Below, one piece after another: positions 5,859 to 5,899 of a stretch of 5,899 nt of DNA. The position numbers and the translations under genes were made by a program. Positions within the stretch are counted from its first letter, which is position 1. Each line of letters starts with the position of its first letter. The stretch comes from Gammaproteobacteria bacterium UBA2955 (lineage in GTDB: Bacteria; Pseudomonadota; Gammaproteobacteria; Pseudomonadales; Azotimanducaceae). The notes beneath the pieces were generated by a model, which was not told the DNA's origin, did no database searches, and saw only the letters and a program-made list of their open reading frames with translations. The stretch covers positions 13,990 through 19,888 of the forward strand of contig DEBN01000058.1 of the NCBI GenBank assembly GCA_002348825.1, written 5' to 3'.

Positions 5859-5899
5859 AAGGCATCTCGACAGAGCCAACCAGCGCCGAATATTTTTTG
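5859..5899. other. Short tail after arfB with no recognisable feature
   Basis: There is a run of T at 5892-5898, but I find no convincing GC-rich stem before it within the window, so a terminator cannot be called. The next gene is outside. Confidence 0.4.

Overview
The window looks like chromosomal DNA from a free-living, probably marine, gammaproteobacterium. The pointers are a TesB-type thioesterase and an ArfB-type ribosome-rescue factor of proteobacterial form, Shine-Dalgarno/sigma-70 style signals, moderately GC-rich coding sequence, and an Rv3520c-like luciferase-family oxidoreductase beside a family VIII esterase-like protein. The lineage is an inference from gene content only. No mobile element, tRNA, rRNA, CRISPR array or phage gene is visible.

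Layout from left to right. (1) A minus-strand pair transcribed toward the left edge: an exported M20 metallopeptidase (840-2243), then 33 bp downstream a beta-lactamase-fold serine hydrolase/esterase (1-806) whose C-terminus lies outside the window. (2) A 196-bp divergent control region (2244-2439). (3) A plus-strand luciferase-like (LLM, Rv3520c-type) oxidoreductase (2440-3486), converging tail to tail with only 2 bp left between stop codons on (4) a minus-strand pair: a small acidic helical protein of unknown function (4330-4671) followed by acyl-CoA thioesterase II, tesB (3489-4307). (5) A 127-bp divergent region (4672-4798) holding a sigma-70-like promoter overlapped by a large nested dyad. 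(6) A plus-strand pair: a predicted secreted protein of unknown function (4799-5386) and an ArfB-type peptidyl-tRNA hydrolase (5451-5858). The last 41 bases hold nothing recognisable.

The enzymes of the left two-thirds (amide hydrolase, esterase-like hydrolase, flavin/F420-type oxidoreductase, acyl-CoA thioesterase) would fit breakdown of acylated or lipid-like substrates. They are split over three transcription units, so a shared pathway is only a hypothesis. The right end is housekeeping (ribosome rescue) plus an uncharacterised envelope protein.

I see no clearly new multi-gene system. The most notable non-coding signal is the nested inverted repeat at 4704-4739. Its 18-bp core, with AACGTT at the centre, lies on the -10 element and spacer of the promoter for the small-protein/tesB unit, which is the arrangement expected of a repressor operator.
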